From Acidiphilium sp. 37-60-79 (GTDB lineage Bacteria > Pseudomonadota > Alphaproteobacteria > Acetobacterales > Acetobacteraceae), in the NCBI GenBank assembly GCA_002279355.1, contig NCBV01000002.1, forward strand, positions 1-64,000: a stretch of 64,000 bases of DNA, read 5' to 3'. Of the stretch, positions 56,673-64,000 are shown one piece after another. Numbering within the stretch: the first letter of the stretch is position 1; the number at the start of each line of letters is the position of its first letter. Made by a program: the position numbers and the translations under genes. The notes under the pieces were generated by a model, which saw nothing but the letters and a program-made list of their open reading frames with translations, did not search any database and was not told the origin of the DNA.

Positions 56673-59600
56673 CCGGCCAGGCTCGGGCAGCGAAAGCCGC
56701 TGAGCACGCCCGGCGTAAACGGGTTGAACACCGATCCAGCGGTAACCACAAACGTTGCCTGCAAACCGCCTTGCTCAAACACCAGCCGATATTGATCGGA
56801 CGATCCATCTTCCGTCAGCGAGGCCTGATTAAACAGCCGAAATAGCGCCCAAGGCCCGCTTGCCTGAAACGTCACCGGCGTGCCGCCATTACTAGGCGTA
56901 ATGGTCAGCATCGCGGTCGGCATGCCGTTCGGTTCTGGCCAGGTTATCTGCGTCGGCACCTCCGGCCCATGCGCATAGGTGATACCAATACTCCCCAATT
57001 GCAGAACTGCTTGCGAGGCTGCCGAACTCAAGCCACCCGGCGTGATGGTGAATTGCACCGTCGGCGTCGCCCCCGCGCTAAAGAAAATCTGCTGAATTTC
57101 CTCGGCGCGTTGAAACTCCGCCACCGCACCCTGACTAACGGGCGGCGTAATGCCATTCACCGGCTGCACGACCCAACTACGGCCGGTCATATTCACAAAG
57201 GGCCGCACTTGGGTATTAAAGAACGTATCCATCGCGCCACCCGGCGCAAATAAATGGGCAAAATCGGCGAGCGGCACATCCTGGGCCGAGGCGCTATTGA
57301 ACGGGTAGCGACCCGCCACCGCTGCTTGGCAAAGCTGCGCTGCCCCGCCAGGCGCATTGAACGCCGCTGCGGCCGACGCTGCGGCGCTGCCGCCGCGTAG
57401 CCCATCGGCGTTGGCGGTAATCGCCTGCAACCAGCGCCTGACCGGCTGCGGATCATGAGCCGCTTCGCCTGCGAGGAGCGATACCGCATCACCACCTGCG
57501 GCTGGTGCCGCCGGCCCCGCCGAGCCAGGGGCCGTCGCGGCAATGGCCGCCAATTGTTGCTGCACCTGATTGATCAATTGCAAAGTCAGCCCGATTGGTG
57601 CGGAAGGTCCATCGGTAAAATGGCGCAATGGCGCAAATGCGGCATTCACCATCGCACCGGGCGGTGGCGCGTTCACATTGGCCGCCGGTCCGCCAATCAA
57701 GCCTTTGAGCCGCGCTGCAGCCGAGCTCACGGCCGCCAATTTCGCGGGCACTTTTGCATTGGGCGGGCCTTTTGGCAGTTTCGGCGCCTGTGTCAGCGTC
57801 AATTGCCGTGCCATTGAGGCGAGCAATAATTTCATCGGTGATTGCGGCGAACTTAAAATATACAGACTCTGTACGCTTTGCCCCGCCGTCCCCAACGGCG
57901 CCAAATCCAGATCAGCGATCATTGCATGCCAATGCGTAATATAATGCTGCTGATAAATCGCAATCACACCGTCTTCCAACGACTGCAATTGCGGTGAGTT
58001 CGGCGCGATGCTCTCCTGATGGCCAAGCACCCAACTCTCCCGCGCGACATCCTGACTAACATGGCTCAGCGCGGGGAGTAAAACCGTATAAAACCCACGC
58101 ACAGTATAAAAACCAGGAATCCCCTGGGTCAATGGCTTGCCCGATGCCCTCACAAATAATGGCGCTCCGGCAGCACCCAGCGCACCCGCCGGTGTCCAAG
58201 CTGGCACGCGGCCCGCCGCCGCCGAATCTTTGATTCGCGAATATACCCGTTCCGACAAAGGTACGCGGCTGAACGTCGTGCGCGCCGTCTCGATCAGAGC
58301 GCCATCAAGCGGCACACTCGGCAAGGGGCGTGCCAGCATATCAGTAAGATTCTGCATCAACGACGCCCGCAAATCCTGGTTCGCCGGGCCCGGATACAGG
58401 CGCTGCCAGTCAAGCTTCATCCAGGCTTCAACCAGCGGCACATCCAAGGGTCCACGATTGCCGAGCATCAAATAAACCCGCGTCGCTTGGTATAAAAATT
58501 CAGGCCGATTCAAAGCCCCGCGCATTTCCGCCTCAAGCTGCAACATCAAGCGCGGCAACATCGCCCGGTCGAGCGCATTCCGATACACGGTTACCGCCGC
58601 CTGATGCAGTGGCGCGCCCTGATTAAGCCCCAAACCGGCGAAGCCCGTTGGTTGTGCTTGATCGGCAAGGGCGCGTGCCTGTGCCAACATAGGCGCAATC
58701 GGCGCCAAATCCGCACTCGCGACCGGATTAAGTGCGATTGTTTTTGCGGTTTGTTGTTCGGTGGCAATCGCGTGATGCAAGCGCGCCACCGCCGCTGCAT
58801 TACGCGCATGGCTCACCAGCAACCCAATCACGGCGATTGTGGCCACAAGCCCCACCCCAGCATAGCCGCCAATGCGCAAAAGCAATCGCCTGCGCAATGC
58901 TGTCGGGTTGGCACTCGCGAGCATCGCCTCATTGAAAATCACCTCGCGCAACAATCGGCCGAGAAAATAACTCCGCCCCGCTTGCGGCCGTAGGCTCGGC
59001 GCGCGCTGCTGATCAATGCCAAAAGCCCGCGAAAGTGCCCCGGTCAGCCGGTCGATTGGCGTGCCATCCTGGGTGCCCGAACTGAAATAGGCACCGCGCA
59101 ACCATGGTGCCGGGTCCAGCGTCGACCCCGCAAACGCCTCGGTGAGAAATGCCGTTAGCGGCTCCTCTAAACTGGCCACCTGAGCCGGAAACCCCGCAAT
59201 CAGCGCCCGCCGATCGGGGCTACGCTCGCCCTGCAGTCGATCAATCAAGCGCTGATCGAGCCGCTCACTGAGTGCGCGAAACGCATCCGCAAATCCCGTC
59301 ACCGGCCCTTGCGGCGTCGTCAGATTGGGAAAACTGGTGCCCCATACTTGCGATCGCGCGGTCGCGTCCAAATCGTCGAAAAACTCGGTAAAACCGGCAA
59401 TCAAATCAAGCTTGGTAAAAACCGCATAAACCGGCACCCGCACGCCCAGCCTCGTGGTAATTTCCTTGATCCGCGCCCTGATCGCCCGCGCATGGCCCGT
59501 TCGCGCCGCAGGGTCCGCCCCAGCAAGATCGGCCACCGAAATCGCCACAATTACCCCATTGAGTGGTTGGCGCTCACGGGTACGCTTGAGCAAATCGAGA

Positions 59601-60181
59601 AACCCAAGCCACCCCGCCTGATCGACCGACGCATCAGAATCCTGGGTGGTGTAGCGCCCCGCCGTGTCGATCAGCACCGCGTCGTCGGTGAACCACCAAT
59701 CGCAGAGCCGCGTGCCGCCAACGCCCGCCACAGCCCCCTGGCCCAACTCCGCGGCAAGCGGAAATTTCAGCCCCGCATTGAGCAACGCCGTGGTTTTGCC
59801 CGCGCCCGGTGGCCCGATGATCACATACCAAGGCTGCTCGTACAAATATCCCCGCGTGCCGCGCGCGCGCCGCAGCAAGCTCAATGCCGTGCTTAGTTTT
59901 GCCGATAATGCGGCCACTTCTTCAGCTCGCGCCGTCGCCCCGGAGTCAGCAGCAGCGACACCCGCCGCCAACGCTGCGTCGCGCTTTCGCCGCCGATGAT
60001 CCAACCAAAGATTTGTGCCGAGCCAAATCGCGAGCAGCGCCACAATAATCACCAGCCGGATCACCAACCCAGCCAACGCCGCAATGAACGGCCCAAAAAA
60101 CCAAACCAACACAGCGAGGATTGCAACGCCGACAAAACTCAACACCCAGCGCGACAGCAGGAACGAAACAATCTTCTTCAT
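56669..60181 (-). CDS. tssM: T6SS membrane complex protein TssM (IcmF)
   Basis: An 1170-residue inner-membrane protein spanning the envelope with TssL and TssJ. Two N-terminal helices lie at about residues 10-55, a cytoplasmic NTPase-like domain carries Walker A in GPPGAGKTTALLNAG (about 125-132) and LIDTAGRYTTQD, and a third helix is at about 437-458 (GLVATIAVIGLLVSHA). The periplasmic part includes a long Ala/Pro-rich stretch (about 800-930) and ends in the TssJ-binding C-terminal domain. The Walker A motif is intact, which not all TssM keep. Overlaps tssL and tagF by 4 nt. Confidence 0.94.
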   Translation of the reverse strand: MKKIVSFLLSRWVLSFVGVAILAVLVWFFGPFIAALAGLVIRLVIIVALLAIWLGTNLWLDHRRRKRDAALAAGVAAADSGATARAEEVAALSAKLSTALSLLRRARGTRGYLYEQPWYVIIGPPGAGKTTALLNAGLKFPLAAELGQGAVAGVGGTRLCDWWFTDDAVLIDTAGRYTTQDSDASVDQAGWLGFLDLLKRTRERQPLNGVIVAISVADLAGADPAARTGHARAIRARIKEITTRLGVRVPVYAVFTKLDLIAGFTEFFDDLDATARSQVWGTSFPNLTTPQGPVTGFADAFRALSERLDQRLIDRLQGERSPDRRALIAGFPAQVASLEEPLTAFLTEAFAGSTLDPAPWLRGAYFSSGTQDGTPIDRLTGALSRAFGIDQQRAPSLRPQAGRSYFLGRLLREVIFNEAMLASANPTALRRRLLLRIGGYAGVGLVATIAVIGLLVSHARNAAAVARLHHAIATEQQTAKTIALNPVASADLAPIAPMLAQARALADQAQPTGFAGLGLNQGAPLHQAAVTVYRNALDRAMLPRLMLQLEAEMRGALNRPEFLYQATRVYLMLGNRGPLDVPLVEAWMKLDWQRLYPGPANQDLRASLMQNLTDMLARPLPSVPLDGALIETARTTFSRVPLSERVYSRIKDSAAAGRVPAWTPAGALGAAGAPLFVRASGKPLTQGIPGFYTVRGFYTVLLPALSHVSQDVARESWVLGHQESIAPNSPQLQSLEDGVIAIYQQHYITHWHAMIADLDLAPLGTAGQSVQSLYILSSPQSPMKLLLASMARQLTLTQAPKLPKGPPNAKVPAKLAAVSSAAARLKGLIGGPAANVNAPPPGAMVNAAFAPLRHFTDGPSAPIGLTLQLINQVQQQLAAIAATAPGSAGPAAPAAGGDAVSLLAGEAAHDPQPVRRWLQAITANADGLRGGSAAASAAAAFNAPGGAAQLCQAAVAGRYPFNSASAQDVPLADFAHLFAPGGAMDTFFNTQVRPFVNMTGRSWVVQPVNGITPPVSQGAVAEFQRAEEIQQIFFSAGATPTVQFTITPGGLSSAASQAVLQLGSIGITYAHGPEVPTQITWPEPNGMPTAMLTITPSNGGTPVTFQASGPWALFRLFNQASLTEDGSSDQYRLVFEQGGLQATFVVTAGSVFNPFTPGVLSGFRCPSLAG

Positions 60182-61545
60182 GACGCCGCTCCACGCTCCA
60201 ACACAATTTCGATCCGCCTGTTCTGCGCTCGGCCCTGCGGTGTTGTATTCGGTGCAATCGGGTCCGCCGCACCACGTCCCACGGCGGTAATCCGGCTCTG
60301 ATCGCCAATTGAACGATCCAACAACGCCGCCGCCGCCTTTGCCCGGTCTTGCGACAGCACTAAGTTATTCGGGAATTGCAGCGTATGGATCGGCTGATTA
60401 TCGGTATAGCCAATGACCTGCACTTGCCCTTTTTCACGCGCCAAGGCTTGGCCAATTTTAGTCAGCAGGGGCACGGCTGGCGTCTCAACCGACGCACTTC
60501 CTGAGCCGAATAATCCTTGATTATTAATCCGCACGATCGGCGCGTTAATCGTGCCCAACACAGAAACTTTGCCGGCGGCAATCTCCGGCGCCAGAAAACC
60601 GCGCAGACGGTCCAGCACCGTCGGTCCCGCCGTCACGGGCGGCGGTGGCGCAATCACCGGGCCGCCGCGCAAAATACGCGGCATCACCGCAGGGTGAGCC
60701 GCCAGTGCGTCAGCATAAACCTTGCCAGAACTGTGTCCAAGGGAGAAAGATAATATTGCAAAAGTCAGCGCAACAACCCCAAGCCCCGCCACAGCCACCA
60801 CCCATGTCGGCACCACTAACCCGCGTGGCCGGTACGGCGCGGTCGCGCCTTGCCAATGCGGCGATAGTCCTGGATCACCGGGCGGGCTCTGACGCCGAAT
60901 AATCGCATAGGTATCCTCGCGCAACCGATCAATTTCGGCTGGCCCGCGCGGACTAAGCCGATAGCGGCCCATATAGCCAAGCGACAAGCAAAAATACATC
61001 AACTCCAGAACCGGTAAAAATACCCCAGGATTTTGCTTGATTTGATTGAGATAATCAAAAAACCGTTCACCCGATTGCACTTCCTGGTGAAACGTTGAAA
61101 CCAGCGATCGCGCGGCCCAACCGCCCTGGCTGCCCCAAGGCGTTGCTAACACCACATCATCCAAGCTGGCGCATAGCGCATAATGCGCCGGGCGCAACTG
61201 ATCGATCGGCATATTGGCTTGCCGGCAGGTCGCTTCAAACCGGCGTAATTCGGCAACGGCGCGTTCGCGCAAATCACCCGAATCAGGCGCACTGAGCGTG
61301 TTGCGCAGCCGTGCCAGCAATTGCAGCAGCGGTGCAGCAGCACGGATCAAGAGCGACCCGCCCATCGCCACTCTATCCGGCCCGATATTTGTCGCCGCTG
61401 CTGCTCCGGCCAAGGGCGGCGGGCTTGCGGGCGGCGCGGCAAATGGCGAGGGCGGTGGCGCCGCAGGTGCGCGCCGACCGCCCGGCGCCGGACGGATCAC
61501 TGTCTTGTCGGAATCGTCTGGCTCGGAAAACGGATTATCACTCAT
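60178..61545 (-). CDS. tssL: T6SS membrane protein TssL with OmpA-like C-terminal domain
   Basis: A 455-residue protein. After a Pro/Ala-rich N-terminus (residues 1-60), the DotU/TssL cytoplasmic domain spans about 65-230 (YALCASLDDVVLATPWG, STFHQEVQSGERFFDYL, LELMYFCLSLGYMGRYR). A transmembrane helix follows at about 248-270, then an OmpA-family peptidoglycan-binding domain at about 335-450 (VIGYTDNQPIHTLQFPNN, LSQDRAKAAAALL, NRRIEIVL). This makes it the evolved TssL that carries its own cell-wall anchor. It lies between tssK and tssM. Confidence 0.94.
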   Translation of the reverse strand: MSDNPFSEPDDSDKTVIRPAPGGRRAPAAPPPSPFAAPPASPPPLAGAAAATNIGPDRVAMGGSLLIRAAAPLLQLLARLRNTLSAPDSGDLRERAVAELRRFEATCRQANMPIDQLRPAHYALCASLDDVVLATPWGSQGGWAARSLVSTFHQEVQSGERFFDYLNQIKQNPGVFLPVLELMYFCLSLGYMGRYRLSPRGPAEIDRLREDTYAIIRRQSPPGDPGLSPHWQGATAPYRPRGLVVPTWVVAVAGLGVVALTFAILSFSLGHSSGKVYADALAAHPAVMPRILRGGPVIAPPPPVTAGPTVLDRLRGFLAPEIAAGKVSVLGTINAPIVRINNQGLFGSGSASVETPAVPLLTKIGQALAREKGQVQVIGYTDNQPIHTLQFPNNLVLSQDRAKAAAALLDRSIGDQSRITAVGRGAADPIAPNTTPQGRAQNRRIEIVLERGAAS

Positions 61546-61593
61546 CGCAGAAAAACCTTTCCCAATCGCACGGCCCTACCATTACGCTATTTC

Positions 61594-62925
61594 TCAGCCA
61601 CGGATCGCCCAAAGCTCCAATTTCAACCCCGGAAAATCACCGGAGACATGCAGCGCAAAGCCACCGGAATTTTGCATATATTGCCAATGCGGAGAATTCC
61701 GATCGAGCTCGAAATAACTCGCCCCTGCGTAAAACGGGATCTGTCGCGGCGCCACCGGCATTGGCCGCACCGCAATCCCTGGCAGTGCCACATTGACCAA
61801 TTCACGAATTTGCTCGACCGCGCCAATTTTGACTTGCGCCGGAAACAACCGCCGCAGCGTTTCGCTGGGTACATCCGCCTGGACTGTCAGCACAAAATTC
61901 GCCGCTCGCAAAATAGAACGATCGGTGATGGGCCCCACATGCACGCCATGGCGGCGCTCTTGCAGCGGAATCGCAATCGCATTTTGCTCAATCACCGTCG
62001 ACAAGGTTCGCCGCAAATCGGCAATCACGGGAGCAAAACTACGCTGCAAATCCTCATGCCGATACCCAGGATAGCTATTAGGCCGCCGCGTCGCCTCGGT
62101 GAATGTCGCGAACTCCGCGGCCATCTCAACAAAAGCAGCATAGAGCGTCTCGGGATGCAGATTGGCCGCATCTGCCCAATGTTGCAACAAGGCTTGCCAA
62201 CGATTGATCGCTTGAAGCAACATAAAATCGGATACTTCCGCAACGCCACGTGTCCCCGGCGCGTTCAGTCGTGCCGCCAGCGCCTCGCCGCGCTGATGGA
62301 TCATACCGGAAAATTCAGTCACGAACCCCGCTAACGGCGCCGCCGCGTAACAAACCAGCGCCGGCGGTATCCACCGATCATCCAGCACCACCCGCCGATC
62401 CGAGGTAACCTCATTGATCCGCGCCAGCGGAATGCACAAATATCCAGCGCGATCCTCGCTATCGAGCATATAGCGCAGTTTCAATTTGCCAATGATCAAC
62501 TCCGCCGCCTCGGGTGAAGCGGAATGGGTGTCAAATGCCTCAAATCGCGCCGCATGATAGCGCCCCTCGGTGCTGCCATCCTCGGCGGCAATTTCCGGCG
62601 AGCCGGGCTGGCGGATCGGCAAGGCCAAATGCACCAGCATCGCCCTTACATTATCGGCAAGTTCCAAAGGCGCCGGGTGATCGGCCTCGCCCGGGAGCAA
62701 AAACGGCGTGCCATCTTCAAACACCCCGCTGGCCTCAGCCAGTGCAAAACGCCCCGTCGCTAACAGGTCTCGATCAATATTGATTCGCGTCAACCCCCAA
62801 GGATACGGCCGCAATGCCGCAACACGCCCGCGCAGTAATGATTCCAGCCAGCGATCCTGCTGCTGAAAATGCTGCGAGCGCAAAAACATGCCCTCCTGCC
62901 AAACAACACGTCCCGTCCATGTCAT
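61594..62925 (-). CDS. tssK: T6SS baseplate adaptor TssK
   Basis: A 443-residue protein (VasE/ImpJ) linking baseplate to the membrane complex. The N-terminal VVWQEGMFLRSQHFQQQDRW and PYPWGLTRINIDRDLLATGRF are diagnostic. The middle has RYMLDSEDRAGYLCIPLARI, and the C-terminal domain includes HWQYMQNSGGFALHVSGDFP. Family length is 440-450. It follows tssJ by 64 nt, as in many T6SS runs. Confidence 0.94.
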   Translation of the reverse strand: MTWTGRVVWQEGMFLRSQHFQQQDRWLESLLRGRVAALRPYPWGLTRINIDRDLLATGRFALAEASGVFEDGTPFLLPGEADHPAPLELADNVRAMLVHLALPIRQPGSPEIAAEDGSTEGRYHAARFEAFDTHSASPEAAELIIGKLKLRYMLDSEDRAGYLCIPLARINEVTSDRRVVLDDRWIPPALVCYAAAPLAGFVTEFSGMIHQRGEALAARLNAPGTRGVAEVSDFMLLQAINRWQALLQHWADAANLHPETLYAAFVEMAAEFATFTEATRRPNSYPGYRHEDLQRSFAPVIADLRRTLSTVIEQNAIAIPLQERRHGVHVGPITDRSILRAANFVLTVQADVPSETLRRLFPAQVKIGAVEQIRELVNVALPGIAVRPMPVAPRQIPFYAGASYFELDRNSPHWQYMQNSGGFALHVSGDFPGLKLELWAIRG

Positions 62926-62989
62926 GACTGGCTTAGCCCCTGCGATATCGATACGATCTGAGTTTGATGCGCCAACAGCAATGATTGGA

Positions 62990-63463
62990 TCATCGCTTCG
63001 ACAACATCGCTTTTATTCCAGTAATTCGCAAGACCGCCCGGTTAACCTTGTGCGCTGCGATTGGCAGCACCACCCGCCAGTGTGCTTGGTCAATGTCCCT
63101 GAAAAAAACGGCGATGCCAATAAATTGAGTGATCGGAGCCAGCTTTCGATCAACCGCCACCGTCTGGCCCGGCGCCACAATCAATTGCCCCATCGGTGCG
63201 GTCAGGGTGGTGCCTAATAAACTGCCCGGGTTACCGAGCAAAGCAAGGGGAGTCGCTGCGTTGAAGGCGCCACTGTCAGAGAGCTGAAAAATTTCAACGG
63301 ACACCGGCGCGGCGGGGCCGGCATTGTCTGGGTTCTGATCCGCGCCCCCGATCACCGTCAAGGCGAGTGACGCGGCAGGCTTCGCGCCAGCAGCACAGCC
63401 ACCCAAGAAAGCGGGTAAAAGCAGCAGTGGGGTCGAGACAATGAAACGCCGTCGCACGATCAT
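62990..63463 (-). CDS. tssJ: T6SS outer membrane lipoprotein TssJ
   Basis: A 157-residue lipoprotein. The signal sequence MIVRRRFIVSTPLLLLPAF leads to a lipobox LGGC with the lipidated Cys at about residue 23. The mature beta-sandwich domain includes LALTVIGGADQNPDNAGPAAPVSV (the TssJ L1 loop region), VEIFQLSDSGAF and RVVLPIAAHKVNRAVLRIT. TssJ anchors TssM to the outer membrane. The gene lies 15 nt after tagH and 64 nt before tssK. Confidence 0.92.
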   Translation of the reverse strand: MIVRRRFIVSTPLLLLPAFLGGCAAGAKPAASLALTVIGGADQNPDNAGPAAPVSVEIFQLSDSGAFNAATPLALLGNPGSLLGTTLTAPMGQLIVAPGQTVAVDRKLAPITQFIGIAVFFRDIDQAHWRVVLPIAAHKVNRAVLRITGIKAMLSKR

Positions 63464-63478
63464 CGGATTATCGCTCCT

Positions 63479-64000
63479 TCATGCCTCGCGGGATTCCGCA
63501 TCGCGCAAGGCGGTTTCATAAGCGCGCGCGAAAGCGCGGCCAAATACACTATCGAAGTCATCCGCCAGCGCCGCAGCAATTTCGCCATAGCGCGTCTCGA
63601 ACAGATCGAACGCCCGCGCTCGCTTCTGGGCGGCGAGCATCGTCCGCCCCGCTGCCTCGGCCTCAGCGCGAAACAATTCCGGGCTCAATCGTTCGAGCAA
63701 CGCGCGCACTGCCGATTGCATCGCAGCCATCGTCGCAATTTCATGGAGCCGAATGTCGCGCAACGCATCGGCAATTGCAGCCGCCGGGGTCACATCAGTG
63801 CGCCGCCCGGTGCCAAGGAGCGCACCAAGCGCGTCATCATCATCGGCGGAGAATTTCAACGGATTATTGCCGCGTGCGCGAATCATCGTTTGTTCGATCC
63901 GAAACTCTCCCTTCACCGCCGCCCGCGCAATCATCGCCTGGCGCAACCCGCTCACCGTGGCACGGAACGCCGCGCCGAGTGCGCGCATCGCGGCATCGGG
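63479..64000 (-). CDS. tagH: T6SS-associated FHA protein TagH, C-terminal part (cut by window end)
   Basis: The frame reads from the window edge to the stop at 63479. The visible 173 residues match the C-terminal domain of TagH/Fha proteins: an AMIARAAVKGEFRIEQTMI segment, ARGNNPLKFSADDDDALGALLG, IRLHEIATMAAMQSAVRALLERL, and the ending YGEIAAALADDFDSVFGRAFARAYE. The Met at 63988 is internal, not a start. The N-terminal phosphopeptide-binding FHA domain would lie beyond 64000. TagH receives the PpkA/PppA phosphorylation signal that switches on assembly. The gene is first in the visible tssJKLM-tagF-pppA run. Confidence 0.88.
   Translation of the reverse strand, partial: PDAAMRALGAAFRATVSGLRQAMIARAAVKGEFRIEQTMIRARGNNPLKFSADDDDALGALLGTGRRTDVTPAAAIADALRDIRLHEIATMAAMQSAVRALLERLSPELFRAEAEAAGRTMLAAQKRARAFDLFETRYGEIAAALADDFDSVFGRAFARAYETALRDAESREA

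Overview
The window looks like chromosome of an alphaproteobacterium, most likely an acidophilic or soil member of the Acetobacteraceae/Rhodospirillales. This is inferred from a C4-type 5-aminolevulinate synthase, ThyX, hopanoid genes (squalene-hopene cyclase and HpnN), an Nfu_N-type NfuA, a Hint_2 protein and, most clearly, a circularly permuted two-piece tmRNA gene, which is a hallmark of the class. No genus can be assigned from the sequence alone.

Layout. 1-600: remnant of an IS6-family transposase and a tRNA-Thr(CGT). 0.6-12.8 kb: housekeeping and lipid genes: hemA, thyX, the unannotated-looking ssrA (two-piece tmRNA), squalene-hopene cyclase overlapping a fatty-acid-hydroxylase-family gene, a crotonase, nrdB behind tandem NrdR-like boxes, a minus-strand nfuA / RutE-like reductase / tsaB / rimI run, and a YdeP-like molybdopterin oxidoreductase. 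12.9-19.5 kb: surface polysaccharide genes (GDP-rhamnose-type rmd and gmd, a GT4 glycosyltransferase, two tandem GT61-like proteins) with a SIMPL-domain protein. 19.6-25.4 kb: DEAD-box helicase, glutaryl-CoA dehydrogenase, and a membrane PAS-GGDEF-EAL protein whose 3' end contains a C10 tract and runs into 35-bp tandem repeats. 25.4-35.4 kb: seven co-directional minus-strand genes (CapD-like epimerase, DegT aminotransferase, proline iminopeptidase, TAXI-type binding protein, hpnN, a ribbon-helix-helix protein, ilvD). 35.5-38.5 kb: an accessory patch with a putA gene reduced to its two ends around an ISAs1 transposase fragment, a small secreted protein, and a Hint-domain protein. 38.6-41.1 kb: hfq-hflX plus an inositol-monophosphatase-family gene.

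41-64 kb is a type VI secretion locus. One minus-strand run reads tssA, tssB, tssC, a second tssC paralogue, tagJ, tssE, tssF, tssG, followed by an OmpA-like protein and an uncharacterised membrane protein with a HEISH motif. Divergently, tssH(clpV) and hcp end at a strong terminator. A second minus-strand run reads tagH (cut by the window end), tssJ, tssK, tssL, tssM, tagF, pppA. All core parts except VgrG (TssI) are present; no PAAR protein, recognisable effector or PpkA kinase lies in the window.

The most informative non-obvious signals are the permuted ssrA gene, the gutted putA, the homopolymer and repeats at the end of the diguanylate cyclase gene, the tandem NrdR boxes, and the unknown HEISH protein beside the T6SS.
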